DNA of 64,000 nucleotides from Anaerolineae bacterium (GTDB taxonomy: Bacteria > Chloroflexota > Anaerolineae > Aggregatilineales > Phototrophicaceae), in assembly GCA_017303635.1 (NCBI GenBank), contig JAFLCG010000002.1:92918-156917 (forward strand), written 5' to 3'. The notes under the pieces are model-generated. The model was not told the DNA's origin. It saw nothing but the letters and a program-made list of their open reading frames with translations, and did no database searches. This document shows positions 33,083-42,814 of this stretch, in pieces; positions within the stretch are counted from its first letter, which is position 1; each line of letters opens with the position of its first letter. The translations under genes and the position numbers were made by a program.

Positions 33083-34735
33083 TTAGTCCTCGATCCAGAA
33101 GGCCCCTTCGGCTGCCAACAGACCATCGATATAGAATTCGATATTGTAGTAGGCAGAGGCCAGCACGAAGGTATCACTGTAAGAAATCGCCAGCGGAATT
33201 TCGTAGCTTTCGCCTGATTCGCCACCGTCCCATTCACGGATAATGCGCCACGATGCGTCTTCGGTGCCGTCAATATAAACCTTGACGACAATCTCCTGCC
33301 CGTCGCGCATTCCGGCATAGTCGAACAGTAGACTCATCTCGGTTGGTCCATCGGTGAAAGTATCGCCAACCTCAAATTCGATGGTGCCATCGTCCAGATA
33401 GATCGGTTCGCCAAAGGTCAGGTTGGTGATCTGGGCGGTCAGTGTCCCACTAGGGGGCACACCCTGATACTCCAGGCCAACGGTCAATTCTTTGATCTGT
33501 TTGATGACCGTCGCTGCCAGTGCATCCACTTCTGCCAGATTAGGGATCAGCGCCGGGTCCGGGGTACCTTCGCCCGCAGCAATCAGCCCGCGGATTTCTT
33601 CCAGCCCCAATACACCGAAATCCAAGCCGAACCATAATGCTGACGATGGAGCGGTACCTGCTGCCTGCGCTGCCTGGACTTGTTCCACAGCAAATTGCAT
33701 CGCTGCATCATAGGTCGCACGGGCGGCCTCCACCTGTCCGCTGATGAGTTGGGTCGCGCCCAGGTCAAACTGCACCCAGAGTTCGGACGGATTACTGGCA
33801 ACCACACTCTGCTGTAAGGCAATTGCCTCGTCGAATCGGCCCTGATAGTAATAGGCAATCGCCAGGTCACCGAGCATGGACGGATTTTCCAAACCCAGAT
33901 TCTGTGCCCGTTCAAAATCCGTCGAGGCCGCCAGATAATCGCTCAGGCGGAGTTTGGCCCCGGCGCGGGCAGCATAAACGGCTGCATAGTCAGGTTGCAA
34001 GCGGGCCGCCTCATCAAAAGCAGTGACCGCCTCGGCATCCTGCCCCTGATATGCCAGCCCCACCCCCTGCGTATAGGCTGCAATTGCTTCCGGGTTACTC
34101 CGAAGGTCAAACACGGGTTGAGCGTAAGTGAGCGCAGCCAGCACGACGGCCACCAACGCCAACGCCCCACCGACGATGCTGAAGATTAACTGCGAGATGC
34201 GATGGTCAATGGCAGCAGCCAGACCAAGCAGGAACAAAGATACGGCCAGGATGGTCAGATGCAGAACATAGGCATTGGCTTTCGTATCCCAGGCATCTTT
34301 GACGCCAGCCGCCGCTGTGTATTCTTCGCTCAACTGGGTCACCCGTCCGCGAAAAGTATCGACCTCGTACCGGTCAAAGTCTAGTTCACCTGTCTCTGGA
34401 TCAAAGTAAGGTGGCTGCAGCAGCGGACTCAACCGAACCAGCGACTCGGCCGCAGCCAGATAGCGCTCGGCAGCCGCATTATCACCGCGACCCAGGGCCG
34501 CACTAGCCTGGACATCCAGTTGATACCACGCCTGATAAGCTTCGTTGTAGTCATAGTAGCTGCGGCTGTTACCGCTGACGTTCTGCCCCAACATCTCGAC
34601 TGCCAGACTGTTGGCATCTCGACCGGCGCGATCATCCCGATTACCCGCGTCCGACTGGAGGTAAGCGACCAGCGCCGTGACAACCGTCACGAGCGCAATC
34701 AAAACGGAAATTAATCCCTTAAAACGGTCGCCCAT
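33083..34735 (-). CDS. Membrane-anchored TPR-like protein
   Basis: Protein of 550 residues. One helix at 8-25 is followed by an extracytoplasmic segment and two close helices (about 155-205). TPR-like units then occupy 215-340: AYTQGVGLAYQGQDAEAVTAF, then YAAVYAARAGAKLRL and DLAIAYYYQGRFDEAIAL. A beta-rich C-terminal domain follows (about 415-550). The helix layout of the first 210 residues matches the next gene upstream, so the two are related and probably form a membrane complex. No known function. The start ATG touches the stop of that gene. Confidence 0.72.
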   Translation of the reverse strand: MGDRFKGLISVLIALVTVVTALVAYLQSDAGNRDDRAGRDANSLAVEMLGQNVSGNSRSYYDYNEAYQAWYQLDVQASAALGRGDNAAAERYLAAAESLVRLSPLLQPPYFDPETGELDFDRYEVDTFRGRVTQLSEEYTAAAGVKDAWDTKANAYVLHLTILAVSLFLLGLAAAIDHRISQLIFSIVGGALALVAVVLAALTYAQPVFDLRSNPEAIAAYTQGVGLAYQGQDAEAVTAFDEAARLQPDYAAVYAARAGAKLRLSDYLAASTDFERAQNLGLENPSMLGDLAIAYYYQGRFDEAIALQQSVVASNPSELWVQFDLGATQLISGQVEAARATYDAAMQFAVEQVQAAQAAGTAPSSALWFGLDFGVLGLEEIRGLIAAGEGTPDPALIPNLAEVDALAATVIKQIKELTVGLEYQGVPPSGTLTAQITNLTFGEPIYLDDGTIEFEVGDTFTDGPTEMSLLFDYAGMRDGQEIVVKVYIDGTEDASWRIIREWDGGESGESYEIPLAISYSDTFVLASAYYNIEFYIDGLLAAEGAFWIED

Positions 34736-35406
34736 TAGCTCAGCCTCCCCATTTCGACCAGTACCGCGCCAACCGTCCCGGCTACTAATAGTAGGCTCCC
34801 GGCGATCAACAAAAGATACTTCGCACGCTGCCCGACCACTTCGATGAGCGTAAAGGCCACCAGCGCCACCGCCAGGATCGAGAAAGCGATCAGAAACTGC
34901 TCACTTTTGACGCGGAACCGGTCGGCTTCCGCAAAGTTAGCGGCGGGATCGAGATCCCGCAGGCGGGCGGAATCAGCAAAAAGCTGGCCCAACTGCCGGT
35001 CAAGCGCATAGGTACCATCTCGATTCAGATACTGATTGGGAAAAGTACCTTGTGCGGCAGTGGCATTATCAGTCGTACGAGAGAGTTCTTCTACCAAGAC
35101 TTCAATTTCATCTTCGGCATCTTCGGGCAGTTCAGCTAGGTCTTCTTCCAAAGTCTGGGTCAATTGACGCTCACGGTAGTACTGGGTATACGCTCCGTAA
35201 TCCCCGTAAGCCGTTACACTGGAAAGAGCTCGCGTTTCATTCAAATTGATAGTGGCACGCAGCCCGGCGGTATCAGCATCGCCAGCGGCATCAGCGGCAA
35301 TCGAGCCGCGCCAGGCAACAATCGCCCCAATCACGCTGGTGAAGGCGATCAGCAGCGCCACAATCACCATCGCCGGGCCATCACTACGCTCTTCAGGTGT
35401 TTCCAT
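34735..35406 (-). CDS. Small membrane protein, companion of the TPR protein
   Basis: Protein of 223 residues with three hydrophobic helices (about 13-33, 168-190 and 196-215) and an acidic extracytoplasmic region between the first and second. The order helix, soluble region, helix pair is the same as in the first half of the neighbour at 33083, so they look paralogous. It is first in the pair and overlaps its neighbour by 1 nt. No family recognised. Confidence 0.7.
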   Translation of the reverse strand: METPEERSDGPAMVIVALLIAFTSVIGAIVAWRGSIAADAAGDADTAGLRATINLNETRALSSVTAYGDYGAYTQYYRERQLTQTLEEDLAELPEDAEDEIEVLVEELSRTTDNATAAQGTFPNQYLNRDGTYALDRQLGQLFADSARLRDLDPAANFAEADRFRVKSEQFLIAFSILAVALVAFTLIEVVGQRAKYLLLIAGSLLLVAGTVGAVLVEMGRLS

Positions 35407-35500
35407 ATAAGTGGTCCTTCAGAAAATGAAAAGTGTACAAATTTGAGTGTATATGGGCTTGCCCGGTACATGTATTGAGGTCATGTATCGGCCGCGCATG

Positions 35501-35509
35501 TGCTATAAT
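35501..35509 (+). promoter_or_regulatory. Extended -10 promoter for radA
   Basis: TGC-TATAAT 41 bp before the ATG, the same extended form as at 13155. The -35 side has only TTGAGG at an unsuitable distance. Confidence 0.55.
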
Positions 35510-35549
35510 CAACTCCTAGCACATCTGTTCACTGTTGTGAGTGAATCCC

Positions 35550-36926
35550 ATGCCCAAAGTCCGCTCCAAGTTTGTTTGCCAGAATTGCAACTATCAATCG
35601 CCCAAGAGCTTTGGGCGCTGCCCCAACTGTGGTCAATTCAACACCATGGTCGAAGAGATCATTGAGGCTGCCAAGCCAGTCAAGCAAGATCGCCGCCCGG
35701 CAGGTGTTCTGGCCTCAGTCCCACAGCGTCTGCGGGAGATCAGCGGTGATGTCGGTGAGCGTCTGTTCGTGCCGGTCGAGGAATTCAGCCGCGTGTTGGG
35801 CGGGGGCATTGTACCGGGCAGCATCATCCTGCTGGGTGGCGATCCCGGCATTGGCAAGACCACTCTGCTGACTCAGCTTTGTGGACTGCTGGCGGAAAAC
35901 ACCGGCACCGTCCTCTACGTCAGTGGTGAAGAAAGCACCCGGCAGATTAAGCTGCGGGCAGATCGGCTGGGTGTGGAGGCCGAAGATCTGTTTTTGCTGA
36001 CCGAGACTAACCTGACCACCATCCTCGATCATGTCCAGCGCATAGGCCCCACTATCCTGGTGATCGACTCGATTCAGACGACCTATCTGGACACACTCGA
36101 ATCTTCGCCGGGGAGTGTCACCCAGGTGCGCGAGTGTGCCAGTCGCCTGCAACACCTGGCGAAGTCCAGCGGCATTAGCGTCTTTCTGGTCGGGCATGTG
36201 ACCAAAGAAGGCAATATCGCCGGACCGCGGGTGCTGGAACATATTGTGGATACGGTGCTGTATCTGGAGGGCGATCCTTTTCAGGCGTTCCGACTGCTCC
36301 GCAGTGTTAAGAATCGCTTTGGAGCGACCAGCGAGGTCGGCGTTTTTGAGATGAGCGGTGCAGGCATGACCGAGGTCAGCAATCCCTCCGAGGCGTTCCT
36401 GGCGGAGCGCGTAGTCAATGCGCCGGGCAGCGCCATCGCCGTGACCATGGAAGGCACACGTCCCCTGTTGGTCGAGGTACAGGCGCTCACCAGCCCGACC
36501 AACTTTGGTAATCCGCGCCGGACGGCTAACGGGGTCGATATGAACCGTCTGCTGCTGTTGAGTGCGGTACTGACGCGGCGGGTTGGCTATAAGCTGCATG
36601 AGCACGACATCTTCGTCAATGTCATCGGTGGGATGCAGGTGAGTGAACCGGCAGCAGATCTGGCGATGGCCTGCGCGATGGCTTCTAGCTATGCCGATCA
36701 GCCGCTGCCTGCTGATTTAGCCGTGGTGGGTGAAATCGGCCTGAGTGGGGAGTTGCGAGCAGTCGGCCAACTGAGCGCCCGACTGAACGAAGCCGCCAAA
36801 CTGGGATTCAAGCGGGCGCTGGTGCCGCGTGTCCGTCGTTCCATCGAGGGCGCGCCGCCCAACCTCGAATTGATTCAGGCACGCAATCTGGCGGAGGCGC
36901 TGGCGGTGGCGGTACCGAGAAAATAA
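35550..36926 (+). CDS. radA: DNA repair protein RadA (Sms)
   Basis: RecA-like branch-migration ATPase of 458 residues that assists homologous recombination. N-terminal zinc finger CQNCNYQ...CPNCGQ, Walker A GGDPGIGKTTLLTQL, Walker B TILVIDSIQT, the signature KNRFGATSEVGVFEM, and a Lon-protease-like C-terminal domain with LNEAAKLGFKRALVP. I use the ATG at 35550; a GTG three codons earlier is also possible. Length is normal. It lies alone, with a promoter-like box of its own. Confidence 0.95.
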   Translation: MPKVRSKFVCQNCNYQSPKSFGRCPNCGQFNTMVEEIIEAAKPVKQDRRPAGVLASVPQRLREISGDVGERLFVPVEEFSRVLGGGIVPGSIILLGGDPGIGKTTLLTQLCGLLAENTGTVLYVSGEESTRQIKLRADRLGVEAEDLFLLTETNLTTILDHVQRIGPTILVIDSIQTTYLDTLESSPGSVTQVRECASRLQHLAKSSGISVFLVGHVTKEGNIAGPRVLEHIVDTVLYLEGDPFQAFRLLRSVKNRFGATSEVGVFEMSGAGMTEVSNPSEAFLAERVVNAPGSAIAVTMEGTRPLLVEVQALTSPTNFGNPRRTANGVDMNRLLLLSAVLTRRVGYKLHEHDIFVNVIGGMQVSEPAADLAMACAMASSYADQPLPADLAVVGEIGLSGELRAVGQLSARLNEAAKLGFKRALVPRVRRSIEGAPPNLELIQARNLAEALAVAVPRK

Positions 36927-36966
36927 GCAAGGCGCATCATATGCTTGCTCATAATACCAATATGGC

Positions 36967-36972
36967 TATAAT
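36967..36972 (+). promoter_or_regulatory. -10 box for the MocR-like gene
   Basis: TATAAT with TATGGC upstream, about 105 bp before the start. It resembles the extended -10 elements at 13155 and 35501. Confidence 0.45.
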
Positions 36973-37076
36973 TGGACTCATGAACCATCTTGAGCCGTGC
37001 GACAATACTCTCTAAACTTGTCCGCCCGCTGCCCGTGTTCGACCGGCCCCAGCCAAAATCGAGTTGAGTATCCTTC

Positions 37077-38591
37077 ATGCTAAACGCCTCCCGGCTGTCC
37101 ATTTCACTGGATCGTGACGGCGAAGAACCGATCTACAAACAGCTTATCCGTCACGTCAAAGCGCAGATTGACAGCGGCAACCTACCACCTGGCACGCGCT
37201 TGCCCGCCAGCCGTGACCTGGCTCAACAGTTGAATATCAGCCGCATTAGTGTGGTCAATGCTTATGCTGAACTGAGGGCAGAAGGCTTCCTGAGTGCCCA
37301 TGCCGGGCGAGGGACATTTATTGCCGGGCCAGAAGGTGCCAACAGCAGTGCTTCAACAGTTTCAAATGGCAATGGAAACAGTGCTCACGTCATTGAAACA
37401 CCCACTACGCCGGACCGCTCGATCCGCGAGATGATGCGGATGGCGCGCAAACCAGGCATTATCAGCTTCGCCCAGGGTTCACCGCCGTCAGATTTTTTTC
37501 CGGTCTCTCAACTGCGGGAGGCGATGAACGCGGTTTTTGACCGGGATGGAGCCAACGCCCTCAATTACGAGGTTACCGAAGGTTACCCGCCCCTGCGGAA
37601 TGCGGTGAGAGAGTATGTCAGCGCCCTGGGGATTCGCTGTCGCGCCGATCAAATCCTCATCACCGGAGGAACACAGCAGGCCCTCGACATGGTCGTGCAG
37701 GCGCTGCTCTCGGAAGGTGATGTACTGGTCACTGAAAATCCAACCTATTTGGGCATGATTGATATTGCCCGCACCCGCCGCGTGCAGCTCCACGGCATCG
37801 CCATGGATGAGGATGGCATCCGGCTGGATATGCTGGAGAACTACATCCTCGATAACCACCCTAAACTACTGTATGTGACCCCCACCTTCCATAATCCAAC
37901 CGGCGTGGTCATGCCGCTGCATCGGCGTCGCCAGTTGCTCAATCTGGCAGCGGATTATCGTCTGACCGTGTTGGAAGATGGGGTCTATCACGAATTGCGT
38001 TTTGAAGGCGAGCCACTGCCCCCTCTCAAGGCGCTGGACGAAAACAGTGTGGTGATCCATGCCAGCGGCTTCACCAAGATGATGCTGCCGGGCATCCGCA
38101 TTGGCTACCTGATATGCGATAATCAGCATTACGAACGGCTGGTGCGGGTCAAACAGGCGGCAGATATTTCCACCCCGGCACTTAACCAGCGAGCGATCCA
38201 CCTGATGCTGGAACGCGGCACCATGGCCCCCCAGTTAGAGCGTAACAACCGGGAACTCAAGCGGCGGCGCGACGTGGCACTGGCCTGTGCCGCCCGGTAT
38301 CTACCCCCTGGTACCACCTGGAATGTCCCTCAGGGTGGCCTCTATCTGTGGGCACAGTTCCCCAAGAATGGCCCGACTGCTGCTGAGGTCTACATCACCA
38401 CAGTGAACATGGGCGCGGCTTATGCCATCGGCAGTGTCTTTTATGCCAGCACCTGCGGGGGGCATCGCTTCCGCCTGAATTACGGCGCACAAAAACCGGC
38501 TGATATTGAAGAAGGTTTTAAGCGGATCGGGCGAGCCTGGCGGGAAGTCGCCTACGACTACGACGAGTTGGAAAAAGCACCACTGTTATAA
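37077..38591 (+). CDS. MocR-type regulator (GntR helix-turn-helix with aminotransferase-like domain)
   Basis: Protein of 504 residues. The N-terminal winged helix is GntR-like: YKQLIRHVKAQIDSGNLPPGTRLPASRDLAQQL and VNAYAELRAEGFL. The rest is a fold-type I aminotransferase with ITGGTQQALDMVVQALL, TENPTYLGM, YVTPTFHNPTGVVMP, and SGFTKMMLPGIRIGYL with the PLP Lys. MocR proteins sense a metabolite through PLP, though dual-domain enzymes also exist. It is transcribed alone and ends at a strong terminator. Confidence 0.9.
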   Translation: MLNASRLSISLDRDGEEPIYKQLIRHVKAQIDSGNLPPGTRLPASRDLAQQLNISRISVVNAYAELRAEGFLSAHAGRGTFIAGPEGANSSASTVSNGNGNSAHVIETPTTPDRSIREMMRMARKPGIISFAQGSPPSDFFPVSQLREAMNAVFDRDGANALNYEVTEGYPPLRNAVREYVSALGIRCRADQILITGGTQQALDMVVQALLSEGDVLVTENPTYLGMIDIARTRRVQLHGIAMDEDGIRLDMLENYILDNHPKLLYVTPTFHNPTGVVMPLHRRRQLLNLAADYRLTVLEDGVYHELRFEGEPLPPLKALDENSVVIHASGFTKMMLPGIRIGYLICDNQHYERLVRVKQAADISTPALNQRAIHLMLERGTMAPQLERNNRELKRRRDVALACAARYLPPGTTWNVPQGGLYLWAQFPKNGPTAAEVYITTVNMGAAYAIGSVFYASTCGGHRFRLNYGAQKPADIEEGFKRIGRAWREVAYDYDELEKAPLL

Positions 38592-38610
38592 AAGTAGCGA
38601 GCTGATATAC

Positions 38611-38645
38611 AAACAGGGCGACCATCATGGTCGCCCTGTTTGTTT
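38611..38645 (+). terminator. Rho-independent terminator after the MocR-like gene
   Basis: 14-bp stem AAACAGGGCGACCA/TGGTCGCCCTGTTT, 3-nt loop, followed by GTTTG. It can serve both strands, since the convergent gene ends here. Confidence 0.85.
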
Positions 38646-38648
38646 GCG

Positions 38649-41087
38649 TCAATATCCGTTCGGACAGGTGTTGGGCGTTTCGCCCGGTTCCTGAATGCCA
38701 TTACCGCATTGTGGAGCAGCCGTGGGCTGGGGCGGTGGTGGCGGCACCGATTCCCGGAACAGAGTCACGCCCGGTGCACTGCACACAATCTGCCCATTAC
38801 GGAGCGCCTCCACCTGCCAGGTGAAGGTCAGCCCCGGCCCGACCGCGCCTGTGCTCAGGTCGCCCTGAAGAGTCGTCTGACCGATGACACTGAAGGCCGC
38901 CACCAGCGTATTCTGCTCGTTGAAGATCAGAATGCGGTAATCAGTTGCCCCTTGTGCCGGATCCCAATAGAAGGTCGCCAAACCATTCGGTAGACCATCC
39001 AGGGGGGAAGTCGGCTTGAAGCCACTGCAATCGAATTGGGGACGCGGCGTCGGCGGTGGCAAAGTCGGCACCGGAATCAGCGTGGCCGTCGGTTCCGGTG
39101 TGAAGGTCGGCAGCGGCGTGACGATGACGATAGGCGCACTGGCGATGCTCAGTTCAAATGCGCCGACATCGCACTGCCCACCTTGCGGGCGCGCAGTGCC
39201 ATCAAGATCATTGGGTAGGCAGAAGGCCGACTCCGCCGCATTGATGAGCAAGCTGCCGGGCTGCGGAACACCATTCAGTCCCAGCAGCGGGTCAAAATCC
39301 TCGACTCCCGCACAGCCTTCCGACCCAAACTGCACATTATACCCGGAGAATATCCAGGGTCCGCGACAGGTGTAGACTGGCCCCTCAATCACACTGTTGG
39401 CCAGGGTTGCGCTCCCCGATGGCCCATTGGTGACGCCTCCATTCCGGTTATTCTTGAAAGTGGAATGTACGATCCGTAGGATCGAAGTGGCATCCGAAAG
39501 GTTAAAGACGGTGCCAACAGTGCCACTGCTATTCCGCATGAACAAGCTGTTTTCGATAGTGGTATTGGATCTACCGGTATGGATGGCCCCAACTGTGCCC
39601 TGGTTGGCGATGAAGCGACTTTGTTGAATGAGGGCGGTGTTGACCCCACCAATGAAGATTGCCCCGGCAGGCGTACCGCGCCCCTCCGTCGAGAGGTTGC
39701 CATTGAACAGGAAATTGGAGTCGCGCACCGTCAAGCTATTCCCGCTCGCAAAAATACCTCCATTCGGGTTGAAAAAGAATTCACCCCCGACAACCGTCAA
39801 TTGTCCGCCAGAGCCAAGTGTCCCACTGTTCCCACTAAAGAGGCTGTCCGTCACGGTGCTGATACCATTGTTGAACAGGGAATAGCGTGCGGTGTTATTG
39901 GTGAATTGCACATTTGAAAAACTGGAAGTCACCGGCCCATAAGCCCGGACAATCGAGCCGCCAGAGTCGGTGGTGCTAGCCGTGTTGTTGCGAAATTCGG
40001 TATCACTCACACTGAGTGAAGGCCCGTTCGCGGCAATAGCCCCACCATTAATGGTGGCACTGTTTTCGCGGAACTCGCTGCTGCTAATGGTGACCGTGGT
40101 ATAGGCCCCGGCCTGAATCGCGCCACCACTGCCGGTTGCATCGGTCGCCTGATTGCGACTGAAGTGTGAATTGCTGACCGTGAGCGATTTTCCGGCGCTG
40201 GAATTAGTATAGAAATTCAAGCCGCCGGCATCACCAGCCTGGTTTCGAGTGAAGGAGGTATTTTCAATGGTGGTATTGGTATCCGCGATCAAAAGACCAC
40301 CGCCAGTAGTCACGGCGGTATTGTCCTGGACTGTACCATTCCGAATGTCCAGTGAAGCCAGGTCAAACAGATACGCTCCACCACCATTCCGCCCGGCCTG
40401 ATTGCGGTGAAAGCGCACATCTTCCAGGCCGAGTGATCCACCATACTGATAAAAGGCCCCACCGTCGCCGTTCACATCGGGAGCACGGTTGCTTTGGAAG
40501 GTGGTGTTCTGAATCGTGACCACCGAATCACTGACATGGAACGCACCGCCGACCAGTTCCGCCTGATTGCTGATAAAAGTGCTGTTGCGGATCGTAATCG
40601 TGCTGTTCTGGGCGGCTAATGCACCACCAACAGTCGCACGATTCAGCATCAGGAGTACATTGGAGAGGCGCACATCGGAATCAAACGCGGCAATCGCCCC
40701 GCCCGTAGTGCCAATGCTGCCATCGCTGCCAACCCCATACCCATTCATCAGAATCGTCTGGCTTAGATCCAGACTCCCGGACACATAGAAAAGCTGGGAA
40801 GTGCCGCCCCCAGAGAAACGCACCCGCCAGCCCGCATTGATGATGACATTGCCGTTGATTCGCAGTGGTGTAGTGACCGTAATCGTATGCGCACGCGGGC
40901 CACAGTTAAAGTCCAGCGTCAGGTCGCCGCCCACCGATAGCTCTTCTTGCAGTGCAAGTGCCGAGCAACTGGCAGGAGTACCCGTCCCCAGCGTCACGCG
41001 GCGCATTTGCGCCAGAACGGTAGACGAGCCGATCAGCAGGACAAGCAAAACAATACAGATCAGGACGATCAAACGATAGCGCTTCAT
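38649..41087 (-). CDS. Secreted right-handed beta-helix repeat protein
   Basis: Surface protein of 812 residues. Signal peptide MKRYRLIVLICIVLLVLLIG, then from about 60 to 640 many rungs of NxxF/NNTAxxxGGA form, such as SNQAELVGGAFHVSDS and RNQAGRNGGGAYLFD, typical of polymorphic-outer-membrane-type or choice-of-anchor proteins. ATLIPVPTLPPPTPRP is a Pro/Thr linker. A fibronectin-like module follows and the end is a Cys motif (CGNGIQEPGETPNTC) like those of surface-binding tails. RBS AGGGGGA lies just before ATG 41087. It probably binds a polymer; no catalytic residues are seen. Confidence 0.82.
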   Translation of the reverse strand: MKRYRLIVLICIVLLVLLIGSSTVLAQMRRVTLGTGTPASCSALALQEELSVGGDLTLDFNCGPRAHTITVTTPLRINGNVIINAGWRVRFSGGGTSQLFYVSGSLDLSQTILMNGYGVGSDGSIGTTGGAIAAFDSDVRLSNVLLMLNRATVGGALAAQNSTITIRNSTFISNQAELVGGAFHVSDSVVTIQNTTFQSNRAPDVNGDGGAFYQYGGSLGLEDVRFHRNQAGRNGGGAYLFDLASLDIRNGTVQDNTAVTTGGGLLIADTNTTIENTSFTRNQAGDAGGLNFYTNSSAGKSLTVSNSHFSRNQATDATGSGGAIQAGAYTTVTISSSEFRENSATINGGAIAANGPSLSVSDTEFRNNTASTTDSGGSIVRAYGPVTSSFSNVQFTNNTARYSLFNNGISTVTDSLFSGNSGTLGSGGQLTVVGGEFFFNPNGGIFASGNSLTVRDSNFLFNGNLSTEGRGTPAGAIFIGGVNTALIQQSRFIANQGTVGAIHTGRSNTTIENSLFMRNSSGTVGTVFNLSDATSILRIVHSTFKNNRNGGVTNGPSGSATLANSVIEGPVYTCRGPWIFSGYNVQFGSEGCAGVEDFDPLLGLNGVPQPGSLLINAAESAFCLPNDLDGTARPQGGQCDVGAFELSIASAPIVIVTPLPTFTPEPTATLIPVPTLPPPTPRPQFDCSGFKPTSPLDGLPNGLATFYWDPAQGATDYRILIFNEQNTLVAAFSVIGQTTLQGDLSTGAVGPGLTFTWQVEALRNGQIVCSAPGVTLFRESVPPPPPQPTAAPQCGNGIQEPGETPNTCPNGY

Positions 41088-41212
41088 GATTCCCCCTAAG
41101 GTGAAAGCGCGGCGCCACTACATGATCGTTTTACAGGATTTCCTTACAGATTGCTAACTTATAACCACTCCCTAACTACCGATGGGACGAATGTCCTATG
41201 CCTTAGAATCAA

Positions 41213-41239
41213 TCAGGGCGACCGAGATGGTCGCCCTGA
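41213..41239. terminator. GGGCGACC hairpin near glnA end
   Basis: 11-bp stem TCAGGGCGACC/GGTCGCCCTGA with a 5-nt loop. It shares its core with the terminator at 38611 and lies downstream of glnA on the minus strand. Confidence 0.55.
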
Positions 41240-41271
41240 CAAAGTGCTCTATCGTACGAGACAGAGTCGGC

Positions 41272-42690
41272 TTAGAAGTCGTTCCACAGGAACTGGTTCT
41301 GAACCTCGTGATGGAACTGGATTTCCGCAGTCTTAATCTTGGTACCCAGCAGGCGCGGGCAGCGGTTGGCTGAATTAGTCTTCAGTTCCGCCAGGCGCGT
41401 ACCCACTTCACCCAGCAGTTCGCTGATGTACTTGCTCTTGCTGAAGTTAGCAATCGAGTCGTAGATGTTATCCGGCAGAGTCACCTTGCCGCTGATCGGC
41501 TTGGTCGGCAGGCTGCCTTCCAGACCCGTCTTGAACAGGGTGTAAATCGCCAGATAGGGGTTGGCATCCGGCGCAATCGAGCGGACTTCGACACGCGCGG
41601 ACTTCGAATTACCAATCGGGATACGCACCATGCTGCCGCGATCAATCGGCGAGGCCTTGATCTGGTTCGGGGCTTCGTAGTGCGGGTCCAGGCGGCGGTA
41701 GGCATTCACGCTGCTGTTCAGGATCAGGCAGATATCCAGACCATGATTCAGAATGCGGTGGACGAAGTCCCAGGCGAACCCGGAGATGCCATCCTTACCA
41801 TCCTTCTGATAGAACAGGTTGGTATCACCCTTGCTGATCGACATGTTGGTGTGCATACCGTTGCCGTTGACGCCGGTGACTGGCTTGGGCAGGAAGCAGG
41901 CGGTCATATCACGCTGGCGGGCCACCTGACGGCAGAGCAATTTATAAAGCTGGACTTGGTCAGCAGCGATGAGCGCAGGGCTGTGGCTGTAGTTCATTTC
42001 AAACTGTGACGGCGCAACTTCCGGGTGATCCTTTTCATTGGCGAAGCCCATTGCCCGCTGTACTTCGGCGGCGGTATCAATGAACTGGCGCAGGGGGTCG
42101 CCCGGTAATGAGTGGTAGTAACCACCGGTGGTCACAAAATCGAACTTACCCGTCTGGACAAACGATTGCTCGGCGCTGGTACCTTTGAAGATGAAGCCTT
42201 CAATTTCGTTGGAGAGGTTGAAGGTGTAACCATTCGCCTTGAACTGTTCTTCGCTGAAGTGCTTCAGCACCGAACGCATATCGGCCAGGTAGGGGCTGCC
42301 ATCTTTTTCCAGCACTTCGCCGAAGACCAACACCTTGCCCGGACCAAAGACATCTGCTGGCAGCCAGTAGAAAGCCGACCAGTCAATGCCTAGGCGCAGG
42401 TCGGATTCAACCTGCTGTGAGAAGCCGCGCACCGAGGAGCCATCAAAGGTCAGGTTATCCGCGGACTTGAGCAAGAACTTCTTGTCATAGTCCAGCATGT
42501 GCATACGGCCTTCCAGGTCAGTGAAGCAGACCGTGACCGCCTTGATGCGCTTTTCATCGGTCAGGTACTTCATCCGCGCTTCCTGGATTTTATCCATCGG
42601 AACGCGGTTAATGCGCTGAGCCTTGGCCTCAAGGTTGCGCTCTTCCATTTCATCGTAGGACATTACCAGAAAATCACGTAGCTCACTCAT
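41272..42690 (-). CDS. glnA: Glutamine synthetase (GSI)
   Basis: Makes glutamine from glutamate, ammonia and ATP. The 472 residues match GSI. Features: FDGSSVRGFSQQVESDL with metal Glu, EIEGFIF, NGNGMHTNMSIS (substrate/metal), NSSVNAYRRLDPHYEAP and KASPIDRGSMVRIP. The C-terminal NIYDSIANF keeps a Tyr where the adenylylated NLYDLP would be, but the surrounding sequence differs, so control by adenylylation is uncertain. ATG 42690 starts a normal N-terminus. The gene stands alone between a surface protein and a histidine kinase. Confidence 0.93.
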   Translation of the reverse strand: MSELRDFLVMSYDEMEERNLEAKAQRINRVPMDKIQEARMKYLTDEKRIKAVTVCFTDLEGRMHMLDYDKKFLLKSADNLTFDGSSVRGFSQQVESDLRLGIDWSAFYWLPADVFGPGKVLVFGEVLEKDGSPYLADMRSVLKHFSEEQFKANGYTFNLSNEIEGFIFKGTSAEQSFVQTGKFDFVTTGGYYHSLPGDPLRQFIDTAAEVQRAMGFANEKDHPEVAPSQFEMNYSHSPALIAADQVQLYKLLCRQVARQRDMTACFLPKPVTGVNGNGMHTNMSISKGDTNLFYQKDGKDGISGFAWDFVHRILNHGLDICLILNSSVNAYRRLDPHYEAPNQIKASPIDRGSMVRIPIGNSKSARVEVRSIAPDANPYLAIYTLFKTGLEGSLPTKPISGKVTLPDNIYDSIANFSKSKYISELLGEVGTRLAELKTNSANRCPRLLGTKIKTAEIQFHHEVQNQFLWNDF

Positions 42691-42814
42691 GTCAAACCCT
42701 TCGGTATGGTTGAAGTAGCCAAACAGGTATACGAGACTGTCTGATTGTACCGACTATTGATGGCTTGACTATGTACACCCTTAACAGAGAGGCGTAGATG
42801 CTCTATTGTGAAAA

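Noticed and set aside
35715..36605. Minus-strand frame of 296 codons
   Set aside because: Antisense to radA.
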